Of a stretch of DNA of 64,000 bases, positions 54,601 through 62,904 are shown in pieces. How positions within the stretch are numbered: the stretch's first letter is position 1; the number at the start of each line of letters is the position of its first letter. Below the pieces are notes generated by a model that searched no databases, had not been told where the DNA came from, and worked only from the letters and a program-made list of their open reading frames with translations. A program made the position numbers and the translations under genes. Source of the DNA: Acidimicrobiales bacterium (GTDB lineage: Bacteria > Actinomycetota > Acidimicrobiia > Acidimicrobiales > SZUA-35); NCBI GenBank assembly GCA_020630065.1, contig JAHDCC010000015.1:1-64000 (forward strand), in the 5' to 3' direction.

Positions 54601-55999
54601 AAATCAGATGGTTGGACCCGATAGGGGAACTCGCGGACCGGCAGTGGGGGACCCATTTCAACCATTCGTTTAGCTGTCGGTTGGGGTGACTGGACGAAAA
54701 AATGACGAGGTCTTCAGGACTATGTAAGCATGCGGCTTGAGCTGCGATTGATGCGGCAAGCCCGGTCGTTTCACGGTCGGGTCCGACCAGGGCTACAACC
54801 CCCAACGACGACAAGCTGATGCTGACCGGTACATCTCGGTGGGTCTTAGTGTCACCGACGACGTTATCCATTTCGTCCAGAAAGTTTTGGTCGCCTGAAT
54901 TTTCTGGTTTGACGTCGACTTGAGTTGCGGTATCGCCGGTGCCGATTCTGACGGTTAGATAGTCGTATGCGTCGCGGTCGCGCACCCAAAGGTTGACGCT
55001 GCGATTTTTCGAGCGACTTGCTAGATCGGCTACGTCGGGTGCTTCGCCGAATCTACGGACGCGTTCCTTCCATAGTTTTTCATGTATGTCGGCGGCCCGC
55101 TTTGTCAATTCTTCCCGGAAACGTGCCACATCCGCTTTGAATTTCTTTCCCGTTCGTCGCCGTTGGTCAAAGAAATTACCAAGTCCGATGATGGGTGACA
55201 TGAGAACGAAGAGTAAGAACCGGGGATTGTTATACACGAAATAGAACATCGCCCCCATCAGCAGAGGGGCGAGCATCATCATGTACGTGAACCGGTTTGG
55301 TTCAGGCTTTTTGGGCACTGACCCCAAAGGTTTGATGGCAACTGGTTCGACTGGAGCAGGAAAATATGGGGTTCGATGGAACGGGACTGCGCCAAATACG
55401 TCTCGAGTCGTGGTCGTCATCTGGTCGACGGTTCGTAGCCGCCCACTGGTCGTTCCGATCCGAACGACGTCCGCTTCGGTGAGTTGTGTAGGTTCGGTAA
55501 GCGGAGCGCCGTTAAGCCTCACCTCATTACTCAATCCAGGAGCGGGGGTGATAGTGACGACACGGTTTGCGCCGACATCTAGTTGAAGATGGTCAGTGGC
55601 TACCGCGGAAACATGAGGGTCATTGAGTTGTAGATCTGCGAACTCGGAACGACTTATGCTGTAGGTCCCCGGTTGTAAACGAAGCGAAGCCCCGGAGTCT
55701 GGGCCCGCGGTTATTACAAAGGTGAGTTCCCCAGCTTCCACCTCTGGTTCTGCGTGGAACGGAACGTTTTCGCCGAGGATATGAACCGTTTCGCCCGAGA
55801 CAATGCCGGCTTCAGCGATCGTCGTAAACGGGAGTAGAGCTTCACCGTTTGATCGATACGCGACAAGACCGACGCCGTTAGCCAATCCGAAAAATTTGGC
55901 GAGTGCGTCGGTCAAGTCTTCAACCGTATGTGATGGTTCTGCGTCGACTCCTACATCAAAAGAGGGGCCGGTGCTTTGTGCCCGTAGAAAGAACTCCAT
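51611..55999 (-). CDS. eccC: Type VII secretion ATPase, EssC/EccC-like with ubiquitin-like and FHA domains
   Basis: 1462 residues. An N-terminal ubiquitin-like (YukD-type) fold at 1-80 and an FHA domain at about 90-190 (YSISRSEFADLQLNDPHVS) precede two membrane segments (237-255 and 260-277). Then come three FtsK/SpoIIIE-like ATPase modules. D1 has Walker A GGTSGAGKS (663-671) and Walker B LVIVIDEFATL (764-774); D2 has GTGGSGKTT (1002-1010); D3 has a weakened GDPRSGRST (1286-1294). This is the central motor of ESX/Ess secretion, which threads WXG100-type substrates. The FHA arrangement is that of Firmicutes EssC. The WXG-like gene lies 42 bases upstream in the same direction. EccB, EccD and MycP are not in the window. 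Confidence 0.9.
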   Translation of the reverse strand: MEFFLRAQSTGPSFDVGVDAEPSHTVEDLTDALAKFFGLANGVGLVAYRSNGEALLPFTTIAEAGIVSGETVHILGENVPFHAEPEVEAGELTFVITAGPDSGASLRLQPGTYSISRSEFADLQLNDPHVSAVATDHLQLDVGANRVVTITPAPGLSNEVRLNGAPLTEPTQLTEADVVRIGTTSGRLRTVDQMTTTTRDVFGAVPFHRTPYFPAPVEPVAIKPLGSVPKKPEPNRFTYMMMLAPLLMGAMFYFVYNNPRFLLFVLMSPIIGLGNFFDQRRRTGKKFKADVARFREELTKRAADIHEKLWKERVRRFGEAPDVADLASRSKNRSVNLWVRDRDAYDYLTVRIGTGDTATQVDVKPENSGDQNFLDEMDNVVGDTKTHRDVPVSISLSSLGVVALVGPDRETTGLAASIAAQAACLHSPEDLVIFSSSHPNRQLNEWLKWVPHCRSASSPIGSNHLISSKAETDALMRDLSAVAAARLQANRQDRSALFPWLLFFLDKSSDPDPAVLSRLLDVCPQAGITVVWMTDSADRVPRQAQASVTCQPLVTGQMSVVAFTDPARADQPLHLEQLEPATASQIGRSLAPLRDASSANAATAIPKIVPLFTSFGVDDVTPEWVVDQWNTDRGYSLQGPVGMTETGQMTLDLVEQGPHALIGGTSGAGKSELLMSLVAGMISHNPPSKINFLFIDYKGGASSDLFKDVPHTVGYVTNLDGLLSLRALTSLGAELDRRMDLMKGKAKDIAEMIEKYPEEAPPSLVIVIDEFATLVKEIPDFIAGMVDIAQRGRSLGIHLILATQRPSGAINENIKANTNLRISLRMLDSSESQAVIGTNDAANIPGPLKGRGFARVGPGELIAFQSAWSGAPKARATGPAPVTVSSFTTLNVPTVSVQSGEPEPAQEHSEPAEQDEVTHVGSVLEAVAEASRRLGYERGRTPWKDELPKLIPLLGLLDDKRLQTDREPGRDVVIGMIDSPETQDQYPAVLNLEASGGLTVFGTGGSGKTTFLQTVAASAAADDHSKGGGNLTIFGLDFASRELATLNRLPQCGGIGLSDNFETVTRIVATLENELERRRSLLSQAAERAEAKPTFSRILFLIDSYENLLQALETGPTARLFNGWTEKINNIIVEGRQVGIHSVIATARRNGIRSNVMSAISNRLFLRQTDPSTYVEVGIKPADVQDLELSPGQGFLNSPNIFQAAVLANETNADQDPSANENPPMVGFAEGLVGTVDSRVATQALGAQLPVPNHGASESKPIVGMEDMTNADYVLDLTYNNVTIFGDPRSGRSTTLAAIAKQVASGGGSVWAVGPDSSPLAKLDCFEKSSFGADDGIAELLEELAAEVAAGDRKSAPMLIFDDVDMFEGRSVDKAIEGVIKKVRWVASITSFRGYSSNPLIADMKKARTFVMLRPSDPRNIQEMTSAAPNWRPGLPMPPGRGAVVADRMTTYVQFFDAFAGE

Positions 56000-56041
56000 T
56001 ATTCAACATAGGGTACACGGGGTCTCGGTCGAGCCCGTGAA

Positions 56042-56764
56042 CTACGCTCCTGCGCTGCTGATTTCTTTGTCAGTTTCTTTGATGTTGTTGAGCACAGCAA
56101 AGAGAGAGTTGCAAGTATTTGCCAGCGAAGCTGATGCAACTGATTGCAGGTCGCCGTCTTCGACTTGAGCCCATGGCGTAACCTGGCCCCCTTCGTGGAA
56201 GGCCGTGTCTTCAGCCCATACAGGGGCAGCGCCTTCGCCAATCATTTTGTTGATTACTTGAACGACAGCGTTACGGCTTTCGCCCTGCCATTCTTCTTCT
56301 GAAATAGCGGTAAGTTCGTCCTTGATATTGCTGCATGCAGTAGCGATTTTGGAGTGGGCATCTTTGATTTCTTGAGCGGCAGCCCGAAACATTTCTTCAT
56401 CTACCTGGACCACGTCACCATCTTCAAGTTTGCCCCCATCGAGAGTGAACTGTACCTTCGTGGGAGGCGTAACTGAATCCGCAGATCCGCCGCCCGCAGC
56501 CATGATTGCATTAACAACCTCGCTCACTGCGGTAGCCCCTTTGGTGAGAACCGTAGTTGCAGTGTCTCCAAGGGCGTTTAGCTGTTCGAACGTGTTGGTG
56601 CGGATGATGCCTAAGTTTGGGGCTTGGGCTTGCAGCTGAGAAACCGCTGCGTTTGCTGCGGTCACGCCTGAGCTGATTTCTGTTAGGCCTGGGTTGAAGC
56701 TGTCTTCTACCCAGTTCTTGACGACGATTGGGTTTGCTGCAATTCTTGCCATATCTATTGCCAT
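56042..56764 (-). CDS. WXG100/ESX-like secretion substrate
   Basis: 240 residues, alpha-helical, with no signal peptide. The second half carries a helix-turn-helix hairpin with EEEWQGESRNAVVQVINKMI, the WxG turn of the WXG100 superfamily. The first half (1-90) is a second helical segment with a Gln/Asn-rich turn, so it may be a fused tandem rather than a 100-residue single hairpin. It sits right before eccC and is probably exported by it or forms a chaperone pair. ATG 56764 has a poor ribosome site, so ATG 56752 (MARIAANPIVVK) is the better start. Confidence 0.75.
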   Translation of the reverse strand: MAIDMARIAANPIVVKNWVEDSFNPGLTEISSGVTAANAAVSQLQAQAPNLGIIRTNTFEQLNALGDTATTVLTKGATAVSEVVNAIMAAGGGSADSVTPPTKVQFTLDGGKLEDGDVVQVDEEMFRAAAQEIKDAHSKIATACSNIKDELTAISEEEWQGESRNAVVQVINKMIGEGAAPVWAEDTAFHEGGQVTPWAQVEDGDLQSVASASLANTCNSLFAVLNNIKETDKEISSAGA

Positions 56765-56790
56765 CCTTCTCTAGAACGTTATTGCTTTTG

Positions 56791-56806
56791 GCAGGCGTCT
56801 GCCTGC
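56791..56806 (-). other. Leader stem-loop before the WXG gene
   Basis: GCAGGC (56791-56796), GTCT loop and GCCTGC (56801-56806): a perfect 6-bp stem about 30 bases upstream of the WXG-like start, read on the minus strand. It could shape translation or stability of the mRNA. No terminator T run follows. Confidence 0.35.
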
Positions 56807-57040
56807 TAAGGCCAGCAATACGTCTGGCCCGCCAAGCATGATCATAGAGCGGTTTACCTAAGAATCGTAGGTCATCGTCGGGTATTTTCTGGAAATAGCA
56901 GAGATTAGAGGGTGTGGGAGTTGATTGACGGTAACTGTTAGGCCGAGATTGGGTTCCCGCTTGGATGGTTTGAAGTCAATGTTGTTTGTTGTGATACCCA
57001 GAGCGCCATTGTTAGGGTAAGCGGCGAGGCGGAGGTTGAA

Positions 57041-57748
57041 ATGTATCGGTTGTTTGGGTTGCTACTGGGAGCGGTCGTGGCGGTTTCGGCGTGTTCATCG
57101 TCGGGTTCAGTAGCGTCGCCCACGATTGATGTCGACGGTGCCACACCGGGGGTTTCGAGTGTTGACACGACTGTCGACGTTGCGACAACAGAACGACCCG
57201 AAGACGAACGAGCTGAACGCTTGGGTGTTGAGTCGCCGTCGACGACGATAAGCACGGACCCCGATGAGCAAGCGGCCGCCGACGTCGTCTACTACGACTA
57301 CTGGTTCAACCGTGAATGTCGGGTGATGCTGTCGATCTGTGATCTTTCAGGTTATGACCTGACAAGGACTAAACAGAACTCAGAAGCCAGAAAAGAGAAC
57401 TACCGTCAAGCGCGAGAACTTGGTTTTTCAGTTGAAGCTGGGGAGCTACCACCTGAATTCACCATCGTGAGGGTCCGGCCTTCGGAGTCCAACAGTCAAG
57501 TTATAGGTGTGTTGGCGTGTCAACGTAACTATGGTGTCGAATACGATCCCGACGGGAATGTGACTGACGACAGCAGTCCGGCTTCTCTTTCTCTCTATCG
57601 GGTGGTTCGCGGCGACGACGGTGAGTGGTTACTTGATGAACGGATAACGGTCACTAAATACCAGCCAGTAACAGTAGGGGAGGACGCATGTTCAAGGTAC
57701 GCAGATTCGGAATTTCCCGACGAGCTAGCCGCCGAATTCTTGGTGTAG
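57041..57748 (+). CDS. Lipoprotein of unknown function upstream of Tad genes
   Basis: 235 residues with a signal peptide and lipobox VSAC (Cys18), followed by a Ser/Thr/Asp-rich linker. The rest is acidic, with WFNRECRVMLSICDLSGYDL and IGVLACQRNYGVEYDPDGNV holding four Cys that could pair. No known family. The last 61 bases overlap the next gene in another frame, so the two are translationally linked. Confidence 0.65.
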   Translation: MYRLFGLLLGAVVAVSACSSSGSVASPTIDVDGATPGVSSVDTTVDVATTERPEDERAERLGVESPSTTISTDPDEQAAADVVYYDYWFNRECRVMLSICDLSGYDLTRTKQNSEARKENYRQARELGFSVEAGELPPEFTIVRVRPSESNSQVIGVLACQRNYGVEYDPDGNVTDDSSPASLSLYRVVRGDDGEWLLDERITVTKYQPVTVGEDACSRYADSEFPDELAAEFLV

Positions 57749-58713
57749 TACTTTTTGGCGCTGCAGCGTTTCTGGTTGCGGCGCCATCGGCGAGCGCTGA
57801 TGATCAGGAGTCGGATTTTACGGTTGGGAATTTTCGCCCAGAGGTTTCTCAGGACAGGGATCCAGGTGATGGGCCGACCGGCTGCACGGTAACCACTAGT
57901 GAAGGGTACGTTACGAGAGTGACCGGCGACTTCTTGGGGGTTCGGACACAATCTACGGTCATTACCGAACATACAAACGAAGAATTTATCGGGCCGCCAG
58001 CTCCGACCGCGGTAGATACCGACATCACCCCGGCCACGGGGACACCCGGATCAGACATTTCGTACCAAGAGATCGAGGACGGCGAAATCGAGCTCGACGG
58101 CGTTCCGTACAACGTCTACGAAGTGACCGGTTGTGACGGCTACGCAGACGGCCAGACCGAAATAGTGTTCGCTCCGCCGACCGCAGCTGCGTATCTTCCC
58201 GCAGTTGACCAAGTTTTGCGGACCGTACTTCCCGTTCCCGAGTTGACGTTGAAACCATTTGACGAAGAAAACGACTGGACTTACGTGCAGGCTCCGATCG
58301 ATTTTCGTACCGATGCTGCGTCGTTGGCTCCCGTCTCATTTGTTTTAGACTCCGGTGGTCCAGATTTTGTAGGAGGCGTCCGGATTCGTAGATGGATCGC
58401 AGTCGAAGCCGTTCCAAGCCTGGTCATCTTTGAATCGGGCGACCCTCTAGCAGAAGAGACTAGGGTCGAATGTTCCCCCGAAGAAGCTCTACAGCCTTAC
58501 GTCGTTGAAACGCCAGGGGCATGCTCATACCAATTCCGAAATAGCTCGTCGGTCACCGACAGCAACCTGTTTGATGCTGAACTGCGGGTCGAATGGAATG
58601 TTACGTTCACCCGCAACGACGGGCCTCCGGGAACCATCGACGTCGACCCGACTATCAACGAAGAAGAGATAGCGGTTGCGGAAGTCAAAGCCGTCAACGT
58701 TTACAACGAATAG
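57688..58713 (+). CDS. Secreted protein of unknown function
   Basis: 341 residues. A signal peptide with a basic start RRASRRILGVVLFGAAAFLVAAPSASA (cut near 37) is followed by beta-rich, acidic sequence. Four Cys appear in the mature protein (GCTV, GCDGY, ECSP, ACSY), fitting disulfides outside the cell. GGGGAGGACGC precedes the ATG, inside the lipoprotein gene. Its position before the Tad operon suggests a surface role only. Confidence 0.65.
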   Translation: MFKVRRFGISRRASRRILGVVLFGAAAFLVAAPSASADDQESDFTVGNFRPEVSQDRDPGDGPTGCTVTTSEGYVTRVTGDFLGVRTQSTVITEHTNEEFIGPPAPTAVDTDITPATGTPGSDISYQEIEDGEIELDGVPYNVYEVTGCDGYADGQTEIVFAPPTAAAYLPAVDQVLRTVLPVPELTLKPFDEENDWTYVQAPIDFRTDAASLAPVSFVLDSGGPDFVGGVRIRRWIAVEAVPSLVIFESGDPLAEETRVECSPEEALQPYVVETPGACSYQFRNSSSVTDSNLFDAELRVEWNVTFTRNDGPPGTIDVDPTINEEEIAVAEVKAVNVYNE

Positions 58714-58941
58714 CGAATTAACTGCTCGAGGCGCTATCTGGCGGCACAATAGATGAGATTTCACATATCAACCTGGTAGAAGGATGGCCATTAGGCTTTC
58801 AGGTCGGTAGGATTACCCATGATTGTGGAGTAGTGGGAAAGACAAGAGCGTAACTAAGAGGTGTCGTATTGAACGGCGCCGACAGGCGCGAGTGGCAGTC
58901 GAGTGTGGCGACTGGACATAGGTATTGCAGAAGGCGGAGTA

Positions 58942-59601
58942 ATGGTTGCAACGGCAGAACGTGCTAGTCAGGTAGTCCAAGGACCAGAAGAGTTCGAACA
59001 GCTTATTTCTCGGCGGCGTCGACGGCCCGGTTGGATCCTTGCCGGTATCGCAATGGTTGTTCTATCAATGCTTATTGGAGTTCTACTATTTACCTGGACC
59101 GCTACTACACAGAAAATGTTGGCGGTTAACGAAGAGATCGTGGCCGGTCACATAATGACCAGCGAAGATCTGCGAGTTGTTGACGTCAACCCGGATTCGT
59201 CTTTTGCGTGGATACGGGCTGATCAACAAGACAAAATTATTGGCCTGGCAGCTAAAGGAAATATGCCAGAAGGAACCCTGATATCTGAAGGGTTATTCAC
59301 TGAACCATCTCTTGCTTTGATTGAGGGCAAAGTGAACATCCCATATGCGGTAGAGGAGTCACAACTGCCGTTCACCCTCGATGATGGTTCGCCGGTACGC
59401 ATGTACTCGGTCGTTGGTGATTCAAACGACGGACAGCAAGGCGGCGCAGCTCTCTTAGGGACCGCCCGGGTAGTAAGTATCGCCCGTGTTGAAGGAACAC
59501 CTCGGCGTCTTGTTTCGCTCTTGGTTGATGCCGACGCCGAAGCTCAAGTTTTGCAAGCAATCGCAGACAATAAACTCCGACTCGTCCTTATAGGTAACTG
59601 A
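58942..59601 (+). CDS. SAF-domain Flp pilus assembly protein, CpaB/RcpC-like
   Basis: 219 residues from ATG 58942 (GGCGGAG upstream). A basic cytosolic start RRRRRPG precedes a membrane helix at 31-52, then an SAF domain (MLAVNEEIVAGHIMTSEDLRVVDVNPD, LAAKGNMPEGTLISEGLFT) and a second beta-rich half. CpaB/RcpC proteins join the pilus basal complex in the envelope. First clear gene of the Tad operon, one base before the next gene. Confidence 0.8.
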   Translation: MVATAERASQVVQGPEEFEQLISRRRRRPGWILAGIAMVVLSMLIGVLLFTWTATTQKMLAVNEEIVAGHIMTSEDLRVVDVNPDSSFAWIRADQQDKIIGLAAKGNMPEGTLISEGLFTEPSLALIEGKVNIPYAVEESQLPFTLDDGSPVRMYSVVGDSNDGQQGGAALLGTARVVSIARVEGTPRRLVSLLVDADAEAQVLQAIADNKLRLVLIGN

Positions 59602-59602
59602 C

Positions 59603-61606
59603 ATGCTGGTAGCTGTATCGTCCATTTCGGGCTCGCCCGGTGTAAGCAGTTGGTCCCTACTTTTTAGTGCTGCTTGGCCCGGCGATGACCGACGAAACCG
59701 TGTTCTGGTTGAGACCGACAGTACCGGTGGAGTGCTTGCGGTACGGTATGGCTTGTCGCCAACCCCAGGCATTGTCGAACTAATTTCGAATGTACGGCAA
59801 GGTGTCGGACTGCGAGAAACCTTGGGTGCAAGCGCCCACCGTTTAGATGAGCAGCTGTGGGCTGTGCCTGCTCCCAGTAGCGCCGATGCTGCGTGGCCTA
59901 TTCTGGTTCGTATGGGTGATCTCGGTCCAGTGCTATCTGGAGGAGACGACATATGGTTTGTGGACTGTGGACGATGGTGGCCTTCAAGCCCATGCGTAGG
60001 AATAACCTCGTCTGCTGATTTGAATCTTATCTTGGTCGACGCCGACGACAGTTCGCTTCTTTCGGTCCGAAGTCGGGTTCATCATTTCCGCCAGTTCGGC
60101 AAAGTCGGCGTTGTCGTTGTCGGGTCAACGCAGCGCAGTCTTGAAGAGCTCGAAATGAACTTTGGAGCCGACAAGGTTTGGAATATACCACATATTAAGC
60201 AGCTCGATATTTTGGCGGGTCAGGCAGCAACTACGGGCCAGTCGAAACGGTCGAAGTCTCGTCGTTCTAAGGCCTGGCGTCAGGCACTCAAAATGTCTGG
60301 CGAGTTGCGTCACCTGCTCGACTCCGCCGCCGTTGCACGACCAGCTACTGACATGTCACAAGGGGCGGCAACCTCGGCTAGCCAGGTTCCGCAAACCTGG
60401 CCACAACCATCCGTCGACTCGGTGCCTAACGAGCCTTCGCAACAGGTTCAGCCAGTAGTCGATTTCTCAGCCCCACCCGCAATCTCTATGCCGTCTGCTG
60501 AGTCCGGGGTGATGGATCAGTCTCTGCCTCCTGCTCCTGGTGTTGTGTCACCGACAGTTTCTGTGCCGTCTGGTGTGATTGAGCAGTCTGTGGCACCTCC
60601 TGCCCCTGAGGTCGCGGTTCCGCCATTACCCGATATGCCAGCAGCTATTTCGCCAGCGAATAGTCCCCAAACTGAGCAGACCGAAATAACGTCAACCCCA
60701 ATATCGAGCGTCCCATCTAGCTTTACCAAACCAGCCGCCGAGGCAAGACCGGCCGTCAGCTCAGAACAATATGACCCGTCGTTTACCGCTCCGAATGTTC
60801 CCCCAACGTCGACTGGGCCTTCAACAACCAAACCAGTCAACGAATCGGTAGTTGCAGCTGATTTTGGGCAACCAGCTCCATCGTTCCCAGACCAAGCATC
60901 CCCGCCAATGTCGCCTGTCGAAAAGGTTGTTCCGGCCGACCCTGCTATGCCTCCGGCTGAAACGGCGGTGCCTGGTCAACCTGCTATGCCTCCAGCTGAA
61001 ACGGCGGTGCCTGGTCAACCTGCTATGCCTCCAGCTGAAACGGCGGTGTCGGGTCAACCTGCTATGCCTCCGGCTGAAACGGCGGTGCCGGGTCAACCTG
61101 TGATGCCTCCGCTCGATGCGATGACCACTCTTTCTACGGCACAACTATCCGATCGAGAGTTCGAGATAGGTCAACCATCTACCCCAAAGAAACCCCCGGC
61201 CACCCACGAACAATTTCCCGCCGAACTAAAACCACATACCAACAAATCGTTACAAGAAATAGCGGCAACCACAGCAAACGTCCCCGGAGTTACACGGGTT
61301 ATTAACGCCTCGACGTTGGACGAAACCACCCATAGCGGGAACACCCCTGCAGAAGCTGCCCATAAAAAACCGAGTATGCCCCCAATCCACCATGCTGCTT
61401 ATGCACAGATCCCGGTTAAAGAAGATATAGCTCCAACAGAAACGGGCGGCGTTTCGTCAGCCGCCGACGGATCTGAACAGAACTCGAACTACTTCTACGA
61501 CGCCCCAACCCTGCTTCCTACCAAAAAAAGCACCGTTTCTACGCCGGAAGAAGCAGCCCCCACCAACGGCTCTAACGGAAACAGTACTGGGGACAATAGG
61601 ACGTGA
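59603..61606 (+). CDS. CpaE/TadZ-like deviant ParA protein with Pro-rich repeat tail
   Basis: 667 residues. Residues 1-230 look like a MinD/ParA-type domain as in CpaE/TadZ, but the P-loop SISGSPGVSSWSLL has no Lys, so it may not hydrolyse ATP. The rest is a long disordered Pro/Ala/Thr tail, with four copies of a 13-residue unit PAMPPAETAVPGQ at 60941-61096 plus a partial fifth. TadZ proteins place the pilus machinery at a cell pole; the tail may tether or space it. It overlaps the CpaF gene by four bases (GTGA). Confidence 0.75.
   Translation: MLVAVSSISGSPGVSSWSLLFSAAWPGDDRRNRVLVETDSTGGVLAVRYGLSPTPGIVELISNVRQGVGLRETLGASAHRLDEQLWAVPAPSSADAAWPILVRMGDLGPVLSGGDDIWFVDCGRWWPSSPCVGITSSADLNLILVDADDSSLLSVRSRVHHFRQFGKVGVVVVGSTQRSLEELEMNFGADKVWNIPHIKQLDILAGQAATTGQSKRSKSRRSKAWRQALKMSGELRHLLDSAAVARPATDMSQGAATSASQVPQTWPQPSVDSVPNEPSQQVQPVVDFSAPPAISMPSAESGVMDQSLPPAPGVVSPTVSVPSGVIEQSVAPPAPEVAVPPLPDMPAAISPANSPQTEQTEITSTPISSVPSSFTKPAAEARPAVSSEQYDPSFTAPNVPPTSTGPSTTKPVNESVVAADFGQPAPSFPDQASPPMSPVEKVVPADPAMPPAETAVPGQPAMPPAETAVPGQPAMPPAETAVSGQPAMPPAETAVPGQPVMPPLDAMTTLSTAQLSDREFEIGQPSTPKKPPATHEQFPAELKPHTNKSLQEIAATTANVPGVTRVINASTLDETTHSGNTPAEAAHKKPSMPPIHHAAYAQIPVKEDIAPTETGGVSSAADGSEQNSNYFYDAPTLLPTKKSTVSTPEEAAPTNGSNGNSTGDNRT
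60941..61111 (+). repeat. 39-bp tandem repeat in the CpaE-like gene
   Basis: Four near-identical 39-base units begin at 60941, 60980, 61019 and 61058, each coding for PAMPPAETAVPGQ or a one-residue variant, and a fifth is cut short at about 61111. The unit length keeps the frame. Copies differ by single silent or nearly silent changes, so copy number may vary between strains. Confidence 0.85.
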
Positions 61607-62904
61607 GCTCGATCCAAGAAGTCGAGAGTCGACTGCTGGCCGTAGCCCGGAACGGTTTATCGACAGAAACCCAGCGTCGATCTCTTGACGGTGAAGCAAT
61701 GCTGTCTGACCGGGCAAAAGAAACCCTTGTTGTAGGTCTGATTCAACGAGAACTCGCAGTTATTGACGGCGAGTTGGTCGCACAAGGCAAAGACCAAATT
61801 CCGTTAGAAGTCCAAGCCCAGCTGTCAAGAAACATTATGGCGTCGACCACAGGTCTTGGACCAGTTGACGGATTCCTCAGAGACCCACAAGTCGAAGAGA
61901 TCTTGGGATACTGGGATCGCTTAACTATTTACCGGTCAGGCCGAAAAAGAGAAGTTGTTCAAGGCGACGACACTCCGTGGTCATCCCAGGAAGAACTCGT
62001 CGACTGGCTGGCTTTTGTAGCTCGGAACCGTGGTACAACCGAACGTTCCTTCAACGCCGGTAACCCTCTACTAGTACTTCGGTTAGGTACCGGACTTCGA
62101 CTAGCCGCCCAAATGGAAGTTGGGGAACGGGTCTCGTTTGCCCTTCGTCGAAACACCATGGGTCGAGTCACGCTCAACGATCTGAGTCTGGCTGGCATGT
62201 TCCCTCCGCATGTTCGAGACTTTTTGGCCGCAGCGGTACGTCTGCGAGAAGGTGGAGTGATCTTCGCCGGAACAACCGGTGCGGGTAAAACCACAATCCT
62301 GCGGGCATGCCTCGACCTGCGGGACCGAGACGACCATCTTGTCGTCGTCGAAGATACCCGAGAACTCGACTTATTCGACCCGGTTCATCACCCAATGGTC
62401 AGCAGCTGGGAAGTTCGTCTACCCAACGCGGAAGGCGCCGGCGGAGTGTCGATGGGTGACCTGGTCCGCCACGGGCTGCGAATGCGGCCAGACATGATGG
62501 CCGTCGGCGAAGTTCGCGATGGCGAAGCAGCGGAACAGATGCTGGCTGCCATGACCTTTGGGGCTTCTTCATGGTCGACCGTGCACGCAAAATCGGCGGT
62601 CGGAGCGTTAGACAAATTGCAGCTCTATCTCGGAATGTCAGGAATGCCCTCAACGGTCGCCCAACAACAAATCTCAAGCGCCGTAGACTTCGTAGTGCAC
62701 GTCAGAGTACACGCAAAAACCGGAAAACGAGAGATCTCAGAGATCGTCGAAGTGGCAGGTTTCGACGGGACACAGTGCATCACTAACAAGGTGTACGACA
62801 GTGCAACTGGCTCCAAAAACATTTTTACCGAAGAAACCAAATCCGATCTGGCCTCGGTGGGTTTCGACTCTAAAGTATTCGCTCAGGTTCGAGGTGTCGC
62901 ATGA
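61603..62904 (+). CDS. CpaF/TadA-type secretion ATPase
   Basis: 433 residues from GTG 61603. Family features: N-terminal helices, GYWDRLTIYRSGRKREV, the PRD-type RNRGTTERSFNAGNP, Walker A GTTGAGKTT (223-231), Asp/His boxes in LRMRPDMMAVGEVRDGEA (292-309) and STVHAKS (325-331). It powers assembly of a Flp/Tad pilus as a hexamer at the membrane. Coupled upstream to the CpaE-like gene and downstream to TadB by four-base overlaps. Confidence 0.93.
   Translation: MSSIQEVESRLLAVARNGLSTETQRRSLDGEAMLSDRAKETLVVGLIQRELAVIDGELVAQGKDQIPLEVQAQLSRNIMASTTGLGPVDGFLRDPQVEEILGYWDRLTIYRSGRKREVVQGDDTPWSSQEELVDWLAFVARNRGTTERSFNAGNPLLVLRLGTGLRLAAQMEVGERVSFALRRNTMGRVTLNDLSLAGMFPPHVRDFLAAAVRLREGGVIFAGTTGAGKTTILRACLDLRDRDDHLVVVEDTRELDLFDPVHHPMVSSWEVRLPNAEGAGGVSMGDLVRHGLRMRPDMMAVGEVRDGEAAEQMLAAMTFGASSWSTVHAKSAVGALDKLQLYLGMSGMPSTVAQQQISSAVDFVVHVRVHAKTGKREISEIVEVAGFDGTQCITNKVYDSATGSKNIFTEETKSDLASVGFDSKVFAQVRGVA

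Noticed and set aside
53937-54689. Plus-strand frames within the EccC gene
   Set aside because: Antisense to conserved ATPase motifs and without recognisable motifs of their own.
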